Below, piece by piece: positions 33,439-42,063 of a DNA stretch of 64,000 bases; the first letter of the stretch is position 1; each line of letters begins with the position of its first letter. Under the pieces are notes generated by a model that was not told where the DNA came from, did no database searches, and was given only the letters and a program-made list of their open reading frames with translations. Position numbers and translations under genes: made by a program. Origin of the DNA: CAZXYS01 sp964645005. GTDB lineage: Bacteria > Bacteroidota > Ignavibacteria > Kapaibacteriales > UBA2268. Location: assembly GCA_964645005.1 (NCBI GenBank), contig CAZXYS010000020.1:9562-73561 (forward strand), written 5' to 3'.

Positions 33439-34818
33439 ATGAGTAATTACCCGAGAATAGTGATTGCCGGATTGGGCGGTGATTCCGGCAAGACAATACT
33501 GGCTTGCGGTCTTCTCGCGCACTTCCGCGAGAAAGAATATTCGATAGCGCCCTTCAAGAAGGGACCCGACTACATCGATCCCGCATGGCTCAGGTTGTCC
33601 GCCCGTACGACTGTGCGCAACCTTGACACATACTTAATGGGTGAGGAAACAGTAGCGCAGTCTTTCAAAACTCATGCCTATGGGAAAGATATATCCATAA
33701 TCGAAGGAAACAGGGGACTTTACGACGGATTTGACGCAAAAGGCACCCACAGCACCGCTGCACTCGCTAAAATCATTGACGCGCCGGTAATCTTGATAAT
33801 AAATGCGAGAAAAGTTACCCGCACGCTTGCGGCTATTGTTTTAGGGTGCAAGGAACTGGATAAAGATGTAAATATAGCGGGTATAGTGCTTAACCAGGTA
33901 GCGGGTAAACGACATGCGAAAATTGCCAGGGAATCTATTGAACAGATAGCCGGTATTCCCGTGATAGGCATACTTCCGAAGCACGGCGAGACAGATATCA
34001 TGCCCTCGCGTCATCTGGGTTTAATAACGCCCGATGAGTACAAAAAGGCAGAGGAAGGAATAGAAAAAGCCAAAAATTTAATTCAACAACACGTTGATAT
34101 ACAAAAATTGTTAAATATTGCTAATAGCAGTTCAGATTTACAATTTAAACCGGATAATAAATTCTTAAATAAAGAGAAAGGCATTAAGATAGGATACTTT
34201 AGGGATGAAGCTTTTAATTTCTATTATCCCGAAAATCTTGAAGCGCTGGAGAAAGAAGGCGCGGAATTAATAAGAATATCATCGGTGAAAGATAAGAATT
34301 TACCTGAAATAGATTGTTTATACATCGGAGGCGGCTTCCCGGAGACCAATATTGAAGCGCTATCGGAAAACAGAGAGATGATGGAATCGATAAGGGAAGC
34401 CGTTGAAAACGGAATGCCTGTGTATGCTGAATGCGGCGGATTGATCTACCTGAGCCGTTCCCTCGAACATGAGGGGCGTTCTTATCCGTTAACCGGAATA
34501 TTTCCGGTTGATATTAAAATGGATAAGAAACCCCAAGGGCATGGCTACACAGAGGTTACGGTCGACAAGGAAAACCCGTTCTTTGAAAAAGGAACCCGGC
34601 TGAAAGGTCATGAATTTCACTACACAGGAATAAATCAAATGAACGGCAGCGCAAAATGCTGCCTGAAAGTTATCCGGGGCAGCGGCGCTTACAATAAACG
34701 GGACGGATTGATCTACCGCAATGCATTTGCGAGTTACCTGCATTTGCATGCGCTTTCATGCTCGGATTGGGCGAAAAGAATGATTCAGCAGGCGTATAAT
34801 TTTCATAATAGAGTATAA
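33439..34818 (+). CDS. dsrN: DsrN, CobB/CbiA-type siroheme amidase
   Basis: 459 residues, cobyrinic acid a,c-diamide synthase family. N-terminal ATP-binding site IAGLGGDSGKTILACGLLAH (residues 9-28), then a class I glutamine amidotransferase domain with the nucleophile in VYAECGGLIYLS (about residue 333) and late histidines (HEFHYTG, YLHLHAL). In dsr clusters this enzyme is called DsrN and amidates siroheme for sulfite reductase. Context (after dsrABD) supports DsrN over cobalamin synthesis. Confidence 0.93.
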   Translation: MSNYPRIVIAGLGGDSGKTILACGLLAHFREKEYSIAPFKKGPDYIDPAWLRLSARTTVRNLDTYLMGEETVAQSFKTHAYGKDISIIEGNRGLYDGFDAKGTHSTAALAKIIDAPVILIINARKVTRTLAAIVLGCKELDKDVNIAGIVLNQVAGKRHAKIARESIEQIAGIPVIGILPKHGETDIMPSRHLGLITPDEYKKAEEGIEKAKNLIQQHVDIQKLLNIANSSSDLQFKPDNKFLNKEKGIKIGYFRDEAFNFYYPENLEALEKEGAELIRISSVKDKNLPEIDCLYIGGGFPETNIEALSENREMMESIREAVENGMPVYAECGGLIYLSRSLEHEGRSYPLTGIFPVDIKMDKKPQGHGYTEVTVDKENPFFEKGTRLKGHEFHYTGINQMNGSAKCCLKVIRGSGAYNKRDGLIYRNAFASYLHLHALSCSDWAKRMIQQAYNFHNRV

Positions 34819-34871
34819 TTTTTATAATAGAATAAATAAATAAATTTTAAAAACATTTTAAGGGGTCGAAC

Positions 34872-35309
34872 ATGGCTACACAGAAAGAAGATATTCAGAA
34901 TTTAGTAGATCTGATGAAAAAATGGCAGAAAGTAGAAGATGATTCTGTTGCAAGTACAACTGAAATAATGAAAAAAACTGATAATCCGCTGGTTAAGATA
35001 ATCATGGAAATTATTCGCCAGGATTCCGCCATGCACAGAAGAGTGCAGCAGTTGATCGTCGATCACTTCGAAAATAAGGCGATTACATTATCCCCGGACG
35101 AACTGGTAGATTTCTGGGATATGGTCGAAGAACACGACGAAATCGAAAAGAAAACTATCAACATGGCGAAAGAAGCGCTGGAAAAAACGAAATCACCATT
35201 GGCACAGTATCTCTTGAAGTATTTGCTCACTGACGAGCAAAAACACGACGAGCTGCTTGCGGAAATGGAAAGGATCAAAAAAGGTATGGCACCTTACGGC
35301 GGATTCTAA
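34872..35309 (+). CDS. Ferritin-like (rubrerythrin-type) four-helix protein
   Basis: 145 residues, all-helical. Carboxylate/His pattern of ferritin-like diiron proteins: IIMEIIRQDSAMHRRV (about residues 41-56), WDMVEEHDEIEKKT (79-92) and LTDEQKHDELLAEME (117-131). No rubredoxin domain and no signal peptide. Located between dsrN and dsrL with an AAGGGG ribosome site 8 bases before the ATG. Could store or supply iron, or scavenge peroxide, for the sulfite-reduction proteins; role inferred from position. Confidence 0.8.
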   Translation: MATQKEDIQNLVDLMKKWQKVEDDSVASTTEIMKKTDNPLVKIIMEIIRQDSAMHRRVQQLIVDHFENKAITLSPDELVDFWDMVEEHDEIEKKTINMAKEALEKTKSPLAQYLLKYLLTDEQKHDELLAEMERIKKGMAPYGGF

Positions 35310-35376
35310 AATGACAAACAAATTTTGATTGTTAATTGTTTGTTCAATATTACGAAAACGAGAGGAGAAGATAGAA

Positions 35377-37128
35377 TTGGGCTTAATGAAGAAGAAAAAG
35401 AAACCGCTGCGCACAAGAGGCGCAGGAGCTTCCAGCGGCGGCGGTAAAGGCGCGCAGGAAACCCCATACAGACCTGTGCAAAAGGAGAAGACACCGCCCT
35501 GCATGGTCGGTTGTCCGAACGGTACAAAAATACGCGAAATTATAAGAGCTATTGCGGAAACCGAAGACAGGGAACGTTCCTACGACGATTCATATAAAAT
35601 TGCATATGATCTTTTGATGGAAAGAAATCCGTTCCCGGCATCCTGCGGACGCGTTTGCCCGCATCCGTGCGAAGGTGAATGCAATAGGCAGAATAAATCC
35701 GGCGAAGGCGAAGGTTCCGTCGCTATCAACAGCATCGAGCGATTCATCGGCGACTGGGCGATAGAGAACAACCTTCCCGTCGATAAGCTGAGCGATGAAA
35801 CTTACGAGGAAAAAATCGCCATCATCGGCGCCGGACCTGCCGGCTTATCAGCAGCATACCAGCTTGCTAGGCAGGGCTATCAGAACATTAATGTTTACGA
35901 AGCCTTCAGCAAGGGCGGCGGTATGATGAGATACGGTATCCCCGATTATCGTCTGCCGCCGGAAGTTCTCGATGCCGAGATTAATAGAATCGAGAAACTT
36001 GGCGTGAATATCCATTACAACACGATGATCGGCAAGGATATCCCTTACGAGAAGCTGCAAGAAGAAAACGACGCTATCTTTGTCGGAATCGGCGCTCACA
36101 AGGGCAAATCTTTGCGCCTTGAGCATGAAGACGCACCGAATGTCTGGACGGGGACACTGTTCCTGAACCAGGTAAATTCCGACAATCTGCCCGACGTAGG
36201 CGATAAAGTACTCGTAGTCGGCGGCGGAGACACTGCCATCGACGCAGCCCGCGTATCGAAGCGTCTCGGCGCAGACGTAACAGTCGTCTATCGCCGTACC
36301 CGCAATGAAATGCCGGCAATCGAGGAAGAGATCGTAGGCGCGGAAGAAGAAGGTATTAACTTTTACTTTTTAGCGGCGCCGAATGAACTCATAGTCGATG
36401 ATAGCAGCGGCAACATAGTGAAAATGAAATGCGAAAAGATGGAACTCGGCGAACCGGACGATTCCGGCAGAAGGCGCCCCGTTCCTACTGGTGAATACTT
36501 CGAACTGGATTGCACAACTGTTATACCTGCTATCAGCCAGGAACCGGATTTTGATAATCTGGAAAATCTTCACGAAGGCAAAGACTGGGTCAAAGCAGAC
36601 GACGGCTTCAAGACGCCGCTGGAGAAGACTTATGCAGGCGGCGACGCTTTGGATCTTGGTCTTGTGACTATTGCTATCTTCCAGGGACGTAAAGCTGCGG
36701 ATACTATACATAATAACTTCCGCGGAATTCAGCCCGAACCGGAAGAAGAAAGACCGGTCGTAACACAAGAGCAGATTGTATATAGTTACTATACCGAGAA
36801 AGCAAGGCACGAAGCTCTGAAAATTCCGCCCGACGAGAGATTGAAATCACTCGAAAAGGAGATTTCATGCACTCTGACGGCTGAGGAAGTAAACGACGAA
36901 GCCCTTCGCTGCATGAGCTGCGGAAGCTGCTTCGATTGCGGCACTTGCTGGAGCCTCTGCCAGGATCAGGTATTCGTAAAACCTCCGACAAAGCAGTTCC
37001 AGCCTTACAAGATGAAACTCGATCTATGTAAGGGCTGCATGAAATGCGCTGAAAACTGCCCCTGCGGTTTCATAGAAATGCAGGATCCGGCAACAGGTGA
37101 ATTCGCGAAAATCGAAAGAGTAGAATAA
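35377..37128 (+). CDS. dsrL: DsrL-type iron-sulfur flavoprotein, NAD(P)H:acceptor oxidoreductase
   Basis: 583 residues from the TTG at 35377, chosen because AGAGGAGA lies about 9 bases before it (upstream TTG and the downstream ATG at 35386 fit less well). GltD-like: N-terminal cluster cysteines (CMVGC at 42-46, then CGRVCPHPCEGECNR), FAD site IAIIGAGPAGLSAAYQLARQ, NAD(P) site VVGGGDTAIDAARVSKRLGA followed by VVYRRTRNEMPA, whose arginines favour NADPH, and C-terminal ferredoxin cysteines (CMSCGSCFDCGTCWSLC and CKGCMKCAENCPCG). DsrL proteins exchange electrons between NAD(P)H and DsrAB; here expected to supply sulfite reduction. Confidence 0.88.
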   Translation: MGLMKKKKKPLRTRGAGASSGGGKGAQETPYRPVQKEKTPPCMVGCPNGTKIREIIRAIAETEDRERSYDDSYKIAYDLLMERNPFPASCGRVCPHPCEGECNRQNKSGEGEGSVAINSIERFIGDWAIENNLPVDKLSDETYEEKIAIIGAGPAGLSAAYQLARQGYQNINVYEAFSKGGGMMRYGIPDYRLPPEVLDAEINRIEKLGVNIHYNTMIGKDIPYEKLQEENDAIFVGIGAHKGKSLRLEHEDAPNVWTGTLFLNQVNSDNLPDVGDKVLVVGGGDTAIDAARVSKRLGADVTVVYRRTRNEMPAIEEEIVGAEEEGINFYFLAAPNELIVDDSSGNIVKMKCEKMELGEPDDSGRRRPVPTGEYFELDCTTVIPAISQEPDFDNLENLHEGKDWVKADDGFKTPLEKTYAGGDALDLGLVTIAIFQGRKAADTIHNNFRGIQPEPEEERPVVTQEQIVYSYYTEKARHEALKIPPDERLKSLEKEISCTLTAEEVNDEALRCMSCGSCFDCGTCWSLCQDQVFVKPPTKQFQPYKMKLDLCKGCMKCAENCPCGFIEMQDPATGEFAKIERVE

Positions 37129-37228
37129 AATTGGATAAGGACTTGTTCCTCAAGTATCTGTGACTACAATGATCATAGATTGATTAAAAGTTAAATTCAT
37201 TAATGTACAACAAAAACAGGGAAATAAA

Positions 37229-37546
37229 ATGGCTACATTTGAATGGAATGACGTCAAGATCGAAGTCGACGAAGACGGCTTTATGCAGAATCCCGAAGAA
37301 TGGAACGAGAAAATAGCTCAGGCATTAGCATCCACCGAAGACGTGGACGAGCTGACAGAAGATCACTGGAAAGTTGTCAACTACCTGAGAGATTACTATC
37401 AGAAATACGGTATTGCACCGATGATTCGTAAGCTTTGCAAGGAAACTGGCTTTTCACTGAAGCAAATTTACGAATTGTTCCCGTCAGGTCCTGCAAAGGG
37501 TGCATGTAAAGTAGCTGGCTTGGCAAAACCGACAGGTTGTGTCTAA
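37229..37546 (+). CDS. dsrC: DsrC sulfur carrier protein
   Basis: 105 residues. Both functional C-terminal cysteines are present, C93 and C104 (GACKVAGLAKPTGCV), 11 apart as in true DsrC (not RspA- or TusE-type variants lacking one). DsrC accepts sulfur from sulfite at DsrAB as a trisulfide, which is then reduced by DsrMK-type enzymes (not in this window). Own ribosome site CAGGGAA; strong terminator downstream; may have its own promoter in the 100-base gap. Confidence 0.98.
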   Translation: MATFEWNDVKIEVDEDGFMQNPEEWNEKIAQALASTEDVDELTEDHWKVVNYLRDYYQKYGIAPMIRKLCKETGFSLKQIYELFPSGPAKGACKVAGLAKPTGCV

Positions 37547-37562
37547 TTTGCCAGGCTGATAA

Positions 37563-37699
37563 TTTCCTATGGCATTTAAAATTTCATAGGAAAGAATTCA
37601 TTGTCAACCCGCCCGTGAATTATGATCCGTTTGGATTATAATTCGGGCGGAAACGATGAAGATTAACGGCTGCTTTTATGACTAAAGCAGCTTTTTTTT
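37563..37699 (+). terminator. Three consecutive hairpins after dsrC, the last a Rho-independent terminator
   Basis: Hairpin 1: TTTCCTATG/CATAGGAAA at 37563-37593. Hairpin 2: long stem at 37609-37650, CCGCCCG/CGGGCGG plus an 11-pair upper stem, with a two-base bulge and GTTT loop. Hairpin 3: GCTGCTTT/AAAGCAGC at 37669-37691 followed by eight T, a textbook intrinsic terminator. The first two may stabilise the dsrC transcript end. The 310-base gap after dsrC contains these and the palindromes listed next. Confidence 0.85.
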
Positions 37700-37757
37700 G
37701 AAATTCTTTTTATTTGAGTATAACGAAATATTAAAGTTTTTTTAATCAATAAAATTT

Positions 37758-37809
37758 ATTATGTTAACCATTACATCGTTAACATAATTCATATACCTGA
37801 TTAATCAGG
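37758..37809 (+). promoter_or_regulatory. Two palindromes upstream of the PAS sensor gene
   Basis: First, ATTATGTTAAC (37758-37768) and its complement (37778-37788) with a 9-base spacer, a perfect 11-base inverted repeat. Second, the perfect 14-base palindrome CCTGATTAATCAGG (37796-37809). They lie 48-99 bases before the ATG at 37857, where operators for dimeric regulators would be expected. The cognate factor is unknown. Confidence 0.5.
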
Positions 37810-37856
37810 CTAAAGAATTATGGTAAAAGAATTTATAACATTCCGCTGAGTTCATC

Positions 37857-39590
37857 ATGGCACAATCAACCGTCGAAAGAATAAAATCCGACTTTTTTGA
37901 AATGGTTCCTTTCAGCGTTGCCTTAATAGACAAGAATTATGAGATTCTCGAAGCAAACCAAAATTTCGAGGACTATTTCGGCGAATGGGAAGGAAAGAAA
38001 TGCTACGAAGCGTGCAAGGACAGCCGCTTCATCTGCGATAACTGCAAGCTCAAGAATGTCTTCAAATCCGGTGAAGTCACTTTCTCAGAGGAGACCGGCA
38101 GAGATAAAGACGGAAATCCGGTATATTACAACGTGCATTTCGTCCCGATTAAAAATGAAGATGACGAGGTTACCCATGTAGTCGAAATGTCGATGAACAT
38201 GACAGAATCCTCGAAATGGCAGCGCGAATACAGCATTTTATTCGAAAGGGTACCATGCTATATTACCATCATTGACAAAAATTTTAAAATACTTCGCGCA
38301 AACCAAAAATACAGGGATACTTTCGGCGATCCGGTCGGCAAATCATGCTTCCAGGTATATAAGAACAGGCGCGTGCCCTGCAAAAACTGCCCGGCTCTGG
38401 TGACTTTTAAGGAAGGGATAGAATATTCATCCCGGGAGACAGGCATTAGCAGAACCGGCGAAGAGATAGATTACGTCGTGAACACCGCACCCCTCGCTTA
38501 TGATGAAAACGGCGAAGTGCAGCTCGCCATTGAGATATGCACAGATATTACAGAGATCAATGAATTGGAGGAACAAATTCGCCAAGCGCATGAATTTTAT
38601 TCTACATTGATACAGAATTCGCCAGACGCTATTGTTGCCATAGATACTCATGGTAGAACGCAGATATTTAATCCCGCTGCAAGAGAACTTTTCGATTGGA
38701 AATACAGCAGAAAGCCCGGATCAACGAAAATCAAGGAAATGCTTCCTGAAGTGTTTTTTGCAGAAGCAAAAGATAATCAACTCATTGCAAAGTTAAATGA
38801 GACTAAAATTAAAACTGCAAGCGGAGAAGAAGTTCCTATTATGTTAAATGCCGTCAAATTGGAGAGTAAAAAGAATGATATGGGAAGAGTCGCTTGCATG
38901 CAGGACTTACGACCTATAAAGGCATTGGAAAAACAATCTCTCGAAACCGGAAGAAGAAGTAGTTTCGGTATTCCTGGTGAGGGGGTGACGACAAAGATAA
39001 GAGAGACTATATCCCAGCTTTATAAAGAAATCAATGCTGTCGAGAAATCAAAAAATAATGGCAATGAAAACGAATGGGAGAATATTAAATCCAACTTTGA
39101 GAACTCTCTGTCAGGATTGGAAGAAATTGCCCAACTTACCGAGCCTTGCACTCCTGATTTAAAGATAATCAGCCCCAGAGATTTAATTGAACAGGTAGTT
39201 GAAAATCTTACAACTCAGGCAAAAGAGAAAAATGTGATTCTTGCAGCAGAATCCGCACCAAATATTAAGTCAGCTTTAATCGATCCCAAGTCGATGAAAA
39301 CAAGTTTATCCACTATTCTGGAATTGCTTATTGAATCAGCAGCAAATGACAAAAAGAAAAAAATTGTTGTAATAAAATATTCGGATTTCAATAACGAACT
39401 CGTTTTCGAGATAACCTATGACAATATCCAATTCCCTGAAAATAAGATAGACGAACTGCCATTATTAAAAGCCCGTAAAATTATAAGCGAGCACGGGGGC
39501 AAATTTGTTCATACGGAAAACTTTATGCGAATTACCCTGGACCGGCATCGGTTGGATATGATCGCAGAAGAGATATATCAGGTAAAATAA
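37857..39590 (+). CDS. PAS-domain sensor protein with cysteine-bearing PAS domains, degenerate kinase-like C-terminus
   Basis: 577 residues, no transmembrane segment. Three PAS domains: PAS1 (about 10-115) with C49, C53, C60, C63; PAS2 (about 120-235) with C164, C175, C178; both share C-x10-C-x2-C. PAS3 (about 240-350) lacks it. The C-terminal region (about 360-577) resembles a histidine-kinase module (LIEQVVENLTTQAKEKNVIL, then KARKIISEHGGKF) but I see no phosphoacceptor His box and no clear N or G boxes. Probably a cytoplasmic redox or metal sensor; position after dsrC suggests a regulator of sulfate respiration (inference). Confidence 0.75.
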   Translation: MAQSTVERIKSDFFEMVPFSVALIDKNYEILEANQNFEDYFGEWEGKKCYEACKDSRFICDNCKLKNVFKSGEVTFSEETGRDKDGNPVYYNVHFVPIKNEDDEVTHVVEMSMNMTESSKWQREYSILFERVPCYITIIDKNFKILRANQKYRDTFGDPVGKSCFQVYKNRRVPCKNCPALVTFKEGIEYSSRETGISRTGEEIDYVVNTAPLAYDENGEVQLAIEICTDITEINELEEQIRQAHEFYSTLIQNSPDAIVAIDTHGRTQIFNPAARELFDWKYSRKPGSTKIKEMLPEVFFAEAKDNQLIAKLNETKIKTASGEEVPIMLNAVKLESKKNDMGRVACMQDLRPIKALEKQSLETGRRSSFGIPGEGVTTKIRETISQLYKEINAVEKSKNNGNENEWENIKSNFENSLSGLEEIAQLTEPCTPDLKIISPRDLIEQVVENLTTQAKEKNVILAAESAPNIKSALIDPKSMKTSLSTILELLIESAANDKKKKIVVIKYSDFNNELVFEITYDNIQFPENKIDELPLLKARKIISEHGGKFVHTENFMRITLDRHRLDMIAEEIYQVK

Positions 39591-39603
39591 ATCGGCTGGG
39601 AGA

Positions 39604-40161
39604 TTATAGTATCAGAACTTCTATCAAAGAAGAATAAATTTCATTTCTCTTTTTGTCAAATTTTCCTTCGGAAGTAAAGATAAAATCTTTTTTCTTAGTA
39701 TATACTTTTATAACCAATTTTTTGGATTGAAATATTTGATCCAATTCCTCAAATGTCAATTCGGAAGTAGTTCGCAGATGATATTCATCATTATCTTTTT
39801 CAAGAAATAGTTTCGATAAATTCTTGCCCTTAATGGAAGCCGAATCAGTTTCAAATATGATACTATCCGGGTTCGCAGCGGGAGATTCGGAGATAATCGA
39901 AAAATTAGTGGTTACATCCGATTTCGTATTACCCAGATCCCTGAAAGTAAAATCGATCTTAAATTTCGAATCGTCTTGTTCCAACTCTATTGGTCTAATA
40001 AAATACTGAGTTTTGTTTTCCCCAACATAAAAAGTTTCATAGAGTTCTTTCCCGCCTTTCGAAGCTCTTGGATTGAAACCGACGCATGAGCTAAGAAGTG
40101 AAATTGAAATAACAATGGATAAAATATTAATCAAATTTGATGTTGTTTTGTATGCAGGCAT
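39604..40161 (-). CDS. Hypothetical lipoprotein
   Basis: 185 residues from the ATG at 40161 (an in-frame TTG two codons upstream is less likely). Signal with lipobox SISLLSSCVGF (Cys about residue 26). The rest is beta-rich without recognised domain. The start lies inside the end of the preceding gene on the same strand (35-base overlap), so translation is coupled. Envelope protein of unknown role. Confidence 0.6.
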   Translation of the reverse strand: MPAYKTTSNLINILSIVISISLLSSCVGFNPRASKGGKELYETFYVGENKTQYFIRPIELEQDDSKFKIDFTFRDLGNTKSDVTTNFSIISESPAANPDSIIFETDSASIKGKNLSKLFLEKDNDEYHLRTTSELTFEELDQIFQSKKLVIKVYTKKKDFIFTSEGKFDKKRNEIYSSLIEVLIL

Positions 40162-40633
40162 TTTCAAAGCTGTCTTCTATTATTTGCTTATCTTTTGAGG
40201 ATTGAAAAATTATGTATTTAACGTTTGGATTTGTAATACTGATAAAAGTAGAATTAATATAGTAACTGCCTTTTTGGTAAAAAATACTCTTTATATTTTT
40301 TTCTTCATCGGAATCTTTTGAGAGAATTGAGACCTCGTCATCATTGCTAATACTATTTAAAATTTCATTATAATCAGCATTTACCACTATCCCTGCGAAT
40401 ATTTCGGTTTTCTGAGTAGTGAAATAACTGCTTGCCGGAATTTGGAAGCCGTTATGATAATTAAACAATGAATCATAATGCTTAACAATATCTTCGGTTA
40501 GTTCTACCTTTTCAATTTGTCCGTTATTTTGGGACAATTTAAGTCCGGGTCCAATAATATGGTATTTATTTTCAGATTTACCGCAAGATAATAGCGCAAA
40601 AATTAAACTTATGGCTATAAAATAATACTTCAT
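40127..40633 (-). CDS. Hypothetical lipoprotein
   Basis: 168 residues, signal peptide and lipobox IFALLSCGKS (Cys17). No domain recognised. Overlaps the following lipoprotein gene and lies 61 bases after the TRL-like gene; the three are likely one operon of envelope lipoproteins. Confidence 0.65.
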   Translation of the reverse strand: MKYYFIAISLIFALLSCGKSENKYHIIGPGLKLSQNNGQIEKVELTEDIVKHYDSLFNYHNGFQIPASSYFTTQKTEIFAGIVVNADYNEILNSISNDDEVSILSKDSDEEKNIKSIFYQKGSYYINSTFISITNPNVKYIIFQSSKDKQIIEDSFENACIQNNIKFD

Positions 40634-40694
40634 ACTTGATTTGATAATTATTTACAAAAAAGGGGATGCCTGATTGACACCCCCTTATATTAAA

Positions 40695-40976
40695 TTATTC
40701 ACCAGTAACAATAGTGGTGTAAGTAGTATAGAGATTAAAAACATTGAATTGTTTGATATCTACCGTGGAAATCTTGGTGATACCACCGTTTTTGGCTGCG
40801 GTTCTGATACTTGCATCAGCATCGAAGTAAAACACCCCCAAGTAAATCACTGCGGTTGATTCGCCGACTTTAGAGCCGACAGAATTACTGGTAGCCGTTA
40901 CCGGAAATGTAATTGAGCATGAAGCAAGAATCAAACTCGTAATGAGAGCGGTTGCGAAAATCATTAATTTTTTCAT
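40695..40976 (-). CDS. TRL-like small lipoprotein
   Basis: 93 residues, signal and lipobox LILASCSITF (Cys20). The mature part, with VGSKVGESTAVIYLGVF, DADASIRTAAKNGGITKIST and a final VDIKQFNVFNLYTTYTTIV, matches the TRL-like protein family (PF13146), small bacterial lipoproteins of unknown function often near stress or envelope genes. Confidence 0.75.
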   Translation of the reverse strand: MKKLMIFATALITSLILASCSITFPVTATSNSVGSKVGESTAVIYLGVFYFDADASIRTAAKNGGITKISTVDIKQFNVFNLYTTYTTIVTGE

Positions 40977-41247
40977 ATAGCAACTCCTGATTATGTTAAA
41001 AAAAACTATTAGGTATATCCCCGAGAAATATTATTTTGCATAAGACTAAAATATATCTTTATGAAGTAGAAAAGTCTATGTAATTATGAAGTTATTTATC
41101 CCCCCGAGAAATTTTAATATTTACTTTAATAATGTATGAAATTTAAGAAATCCGTGCGAGAAACAAAAATGATTTTTTTCATTTTTTGCAAAATGCTCAG
41201 GTTAAATAATTTAAATGATAAATCACTTATTAACCTGAATCCTCAGA

Positions 41248-41880
41248 TTAGTTTATGTAGAATGAGATTGTAAGGTCAATACTCGATCTACCAAGTAAGA
41301 TCTTTGTGGTTGAAGGAAGATCATTTTCCTGGGTATCCCCATTCTTAGTTTCCTCTGTTCCGCTTTCAGTTGTGAAGCCTAATCCGTATTCTGCAGAAAT
41401 ACTCACGTTTTCCCATGGGAACCATTCAGCACCAAAGAAGCCGCCTATCCCGAACCCCAGCATAGAAGTAGTTGTTTCGCTATTGGCTCCTTCGTCTGTT
41501 TCACTTGTCAGACTAAGAAGAATTTCACCTCCGACATATCCTGCAACAGTTCTATTGTTGGCGAGATTGACTCTGACACCGGGCGCAAAATCCAATTTAA
41601 AGCTTGAATTTGTAAATTCATCATCGCCGGAATAAGAAGTCTTGCTGGTTTGATTAACTCCTATAGCAGTTCTCAGTGCAAAATTCTCGGCTACAAAAAT
41701 CTGAAATCCTGCACCGCCATTGTATTCACCGGCACCGAGATTGTTCAATCCCTGCAAAGTGAACATTAAAGCTGTATTGCCCGATTGATTTCTTACCTTT
41801 GTTTCGGTGACATCTTTCTGCGCATAGGCAAATCCGACAGTCATGCAAAAAACAATAGCGACCATAATTAATTTTTTCAT
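41248..41880 (-). CDS. Outer-membrane beta-barrel protein
   Basis: 210 residues, signal peptide MKKLIMVAIVFCMTVGFAYA cleaved before QKD. Alternating hydrophobic strands and glycine turns (GAGFQIFVAENFALRTAIG, SMLGFGIGGFFGAEWFPW) and a C-terminal strand IDLTISFYI are typical of small OmpW/porin-like barrels. Upstream region has no clear promoter. Role unknown. Confidence 0.8.
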   Translation of the reverse strand: MKKLIMVAIVFCMTVGFAYAQKDVTETKVRNQSGNTALMFTLQGLNNLGAGEYNGGAGFQIFVAENFALRTAIGVNQTSKTSYSGDDEFTNSSFKLDFAPGVRVNLANNRTVAGYVGGEILLSLTSETDEGANSETTTSMLGFGIGGFFGAEWFPWENVSISAEYGLGFTTESGTEETKNGDTQENDLPSTTKILLGRSSIDLTISFYIN

Positions 41881-42063
41881 AAAAAATCTCCTATAATATT
41901 GTTGATAAAAAATTGAATAACGGTATAAACCGATGTTTTTGTTTGCTATATATGTTTTTAATGATTGAATCGCTGTTTTAAATCAGTTTTAATAATAATA
42001 TTTAAAATTAAGCAATATCTTATAGATTATAAAACAAATTATTACAAAATTATAAATTTATTA

